Source: Metopolophium dirhodum (Eukaryota > Arthropoda > Insecta > Hemiptera > Aphididae). Taken from it: a stretch of DNA of 64,000 nucleotides. Made by a program: the position numbers and the translations under genes. The notes beneath the pieces were generated by a model, which worked only from the letters and a program-made list of their open reading frames with translations, had not been told where the DNA came from and made no database searches. The stretch spans positions 6,820,001-6,884,000 of the forward strand of contig NC_083562.1 of the NCBI RefSeq assembly GCF_019925205.1, given 5' to 3'. Of the stretch, positions 62,851 to 64,000 are shown in pieces (the stretch's first letter is position 1; each line of letters opens with the position of its first letter).

Positions 62851-64000
62851 TGCAGATACAGTAGATATTATACACGTGTTATTATCGAGTCTTGAACCGT
62901 GGTTTCTGGTATACCTCGTGATTGTTTTTCGGTTCTATATGGTTTCGGTTTGGGCTTATTTAAAATAGAAATATAATTAAGGGTTAGTACCTCCTAATAG
63001 CACCAAAAAATCAAGGTTCTATAAAAAAATGATTTTTCAAACAAAATTGTATTTGATTTAAACGCAGCAAACTTATACTTTGTGACTATATGGTATCATA
63101 TAAGAGATAACCTAAATATTATAACATAAAAAAAAATATTTAGAAAAGTTGAACATATTTCATATATTCATAGTTGGGCGTTCGTAATAACATTAGGTAC
63201 CTATAATACGTATATCATGTGTCGGCGGACGGAGGTATCTACCGGCTAATGATATTTTCTTTATACACTGACTTCTATAGAAAGTATTCTCGTTAGATTT
63301 TGTAATCAACGATATCTATTGCAGGGGTTGTAAAGAGTTTTCACGGCTATAGAACACCTTCGTCATTATTATTATTATTATTATTATTATTTGTCGAGAT
63401 AATTAAAAATTGTATCTCTCTTAGAATTCAGTTGTATCGAGACGACCGCATCATAATAATATAATATATACATATAATATATATTTTATTGTTTGTACTT
63501 ATATATAACCCATTGAATATTAATATCAATTGTTCGCGTCCACGTTTAAGGGTTGGGCGTCAGTCGTTCCATCATTCACGGTCATATACACTCGATAGTT
63601 TCATTTTTTAATTTAAATTTTTTTCTACCAAGACGGTCGTTAGGTATTGTTGTGACATAATCTCCGATTTGATAAACTTTCGAGTAGGTATATTTATACG
63701 ATTTGTTTTATAGGTTTTTCTGCATTCTTTGATTGCGTTATATTTAAAAAGAATAAAATTACGCATCAAAACTTGCGCTAAACAATATTACGCAATTGCG
63801 CCCTTGAAGTGAATATAAATAAGAACACAAAATGCACGTTATTATATTATTACAAGCGAATAGATATCATATTATTTACCTTTGTCTGTTATTTGTTTTG
63901 TTACACTTAAGTAATCGGCTGGTCCGAAGTTTTTCGATTGTTCGATGTGACACCTATCTAACCTACCTTAAAAAATAAAATATATAAATTGAATTCAAAT
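62851..64000. other. AT-rich sequence to window end
   Basis: An ATT microsatellite lies at 63364-63391. The area around 63210-63250 (GTCGGCGGACGGAGG) is slightly GC-richer. No gene or element recognised. Confidence 0.45.

Noticed and set aside
1..64000. Telomere-type TTAGG arrays or CRISPR arrays
   Set aside because: TAGG words occur only in the scattered TAGGTACCTA context, never as arrays. No direct repeats with regular unique spacers are present.

Overview
The window looks like AT-rich nuclear DNA from a hemipteran insect, most likely an aphid. The reasons are strong A+T bias, many AAT/ATT and TA microsatellites, a heavy excess of the palindrome TAGGTACCTA (core GGTACC), and transposon ends of kinds I associate with aphid genomes (hAT, Tc1-like, Helitron, LINE tails). 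The species call is inference. I see no bacterial, viral or organellar gene organisation, and I cannot support any complete protein-coding gene. Nearly all long open frames are chance frames in AT-rich DNA or stop-poor frames in GC-rich islands.

Layout. 1-4.2 kb: a two-stem hairpin (548-589), a Tc1/mariner-like MITE (596-1067) and two hAT-type elements with 8-bp target duplications (1841-2492 and 3339-3919; the second keeps the start of a transposase gene). 4.3-6.9 kb: a CpG-rich, promoter-like island with a GA tract, a CCG/GGC hairpin and two opposed CTCF-like motifs. 7.3-16.3 kb: AT-rich DNA with a TIR element (7356-7948), a weak candidate exon (8804-8850), a TIR element (9963-10213), a LINE open-frame tail (13441-13596), a 105-bp tandem duplication (14500-14704) and a 169-bp MITE with a perfect 8-bp TSD (16086-16254). 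16.3-36.4 kb: mostly featureless AT-rich DNA, with GC-rich islands at 24.8-25.5 and 26.5-27.25 kb. 36.4-37.05 kb: a GC-rich patch with nested inverted repeats and a B-box-like motif. 37-44.7 kb: desert.

44.7-51 kb: a degenerate ACCGG-rich hAT-like element (44734-46028) that contains a nested 249-bp element, then a 2.1-kb hAT element (48828-50938) with TIRs, an 8-bp TSD and a broken transposase. 52.5-56.2 kb: a CAGRGYGTAAC-type TIR element (52498-52956) and a Helitron 3' end (55939-56170, minus strand). 57.2-57.9 kb: the best gene candidate, a promoter-like island with overlapping E-box and CRE motifs, an Inr-like site, an upstream ORF and a start codon just before a GTATGT donor. If real, it is the first exon of a gene whose next exon lies far away, possibly outside the window. 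62.1-62.85 kb: a GC-richer patch with a canonical G-quadruplex motif next to a CTCF-like motif.

Taken together this is an intergenic or large-intron landscape shaped by small DNA transposons. Its islands are candidate promoters or insulators. The clearest shared pattern is that three separate hAT-like insertions sit in the palindromic target NTTATAAN.
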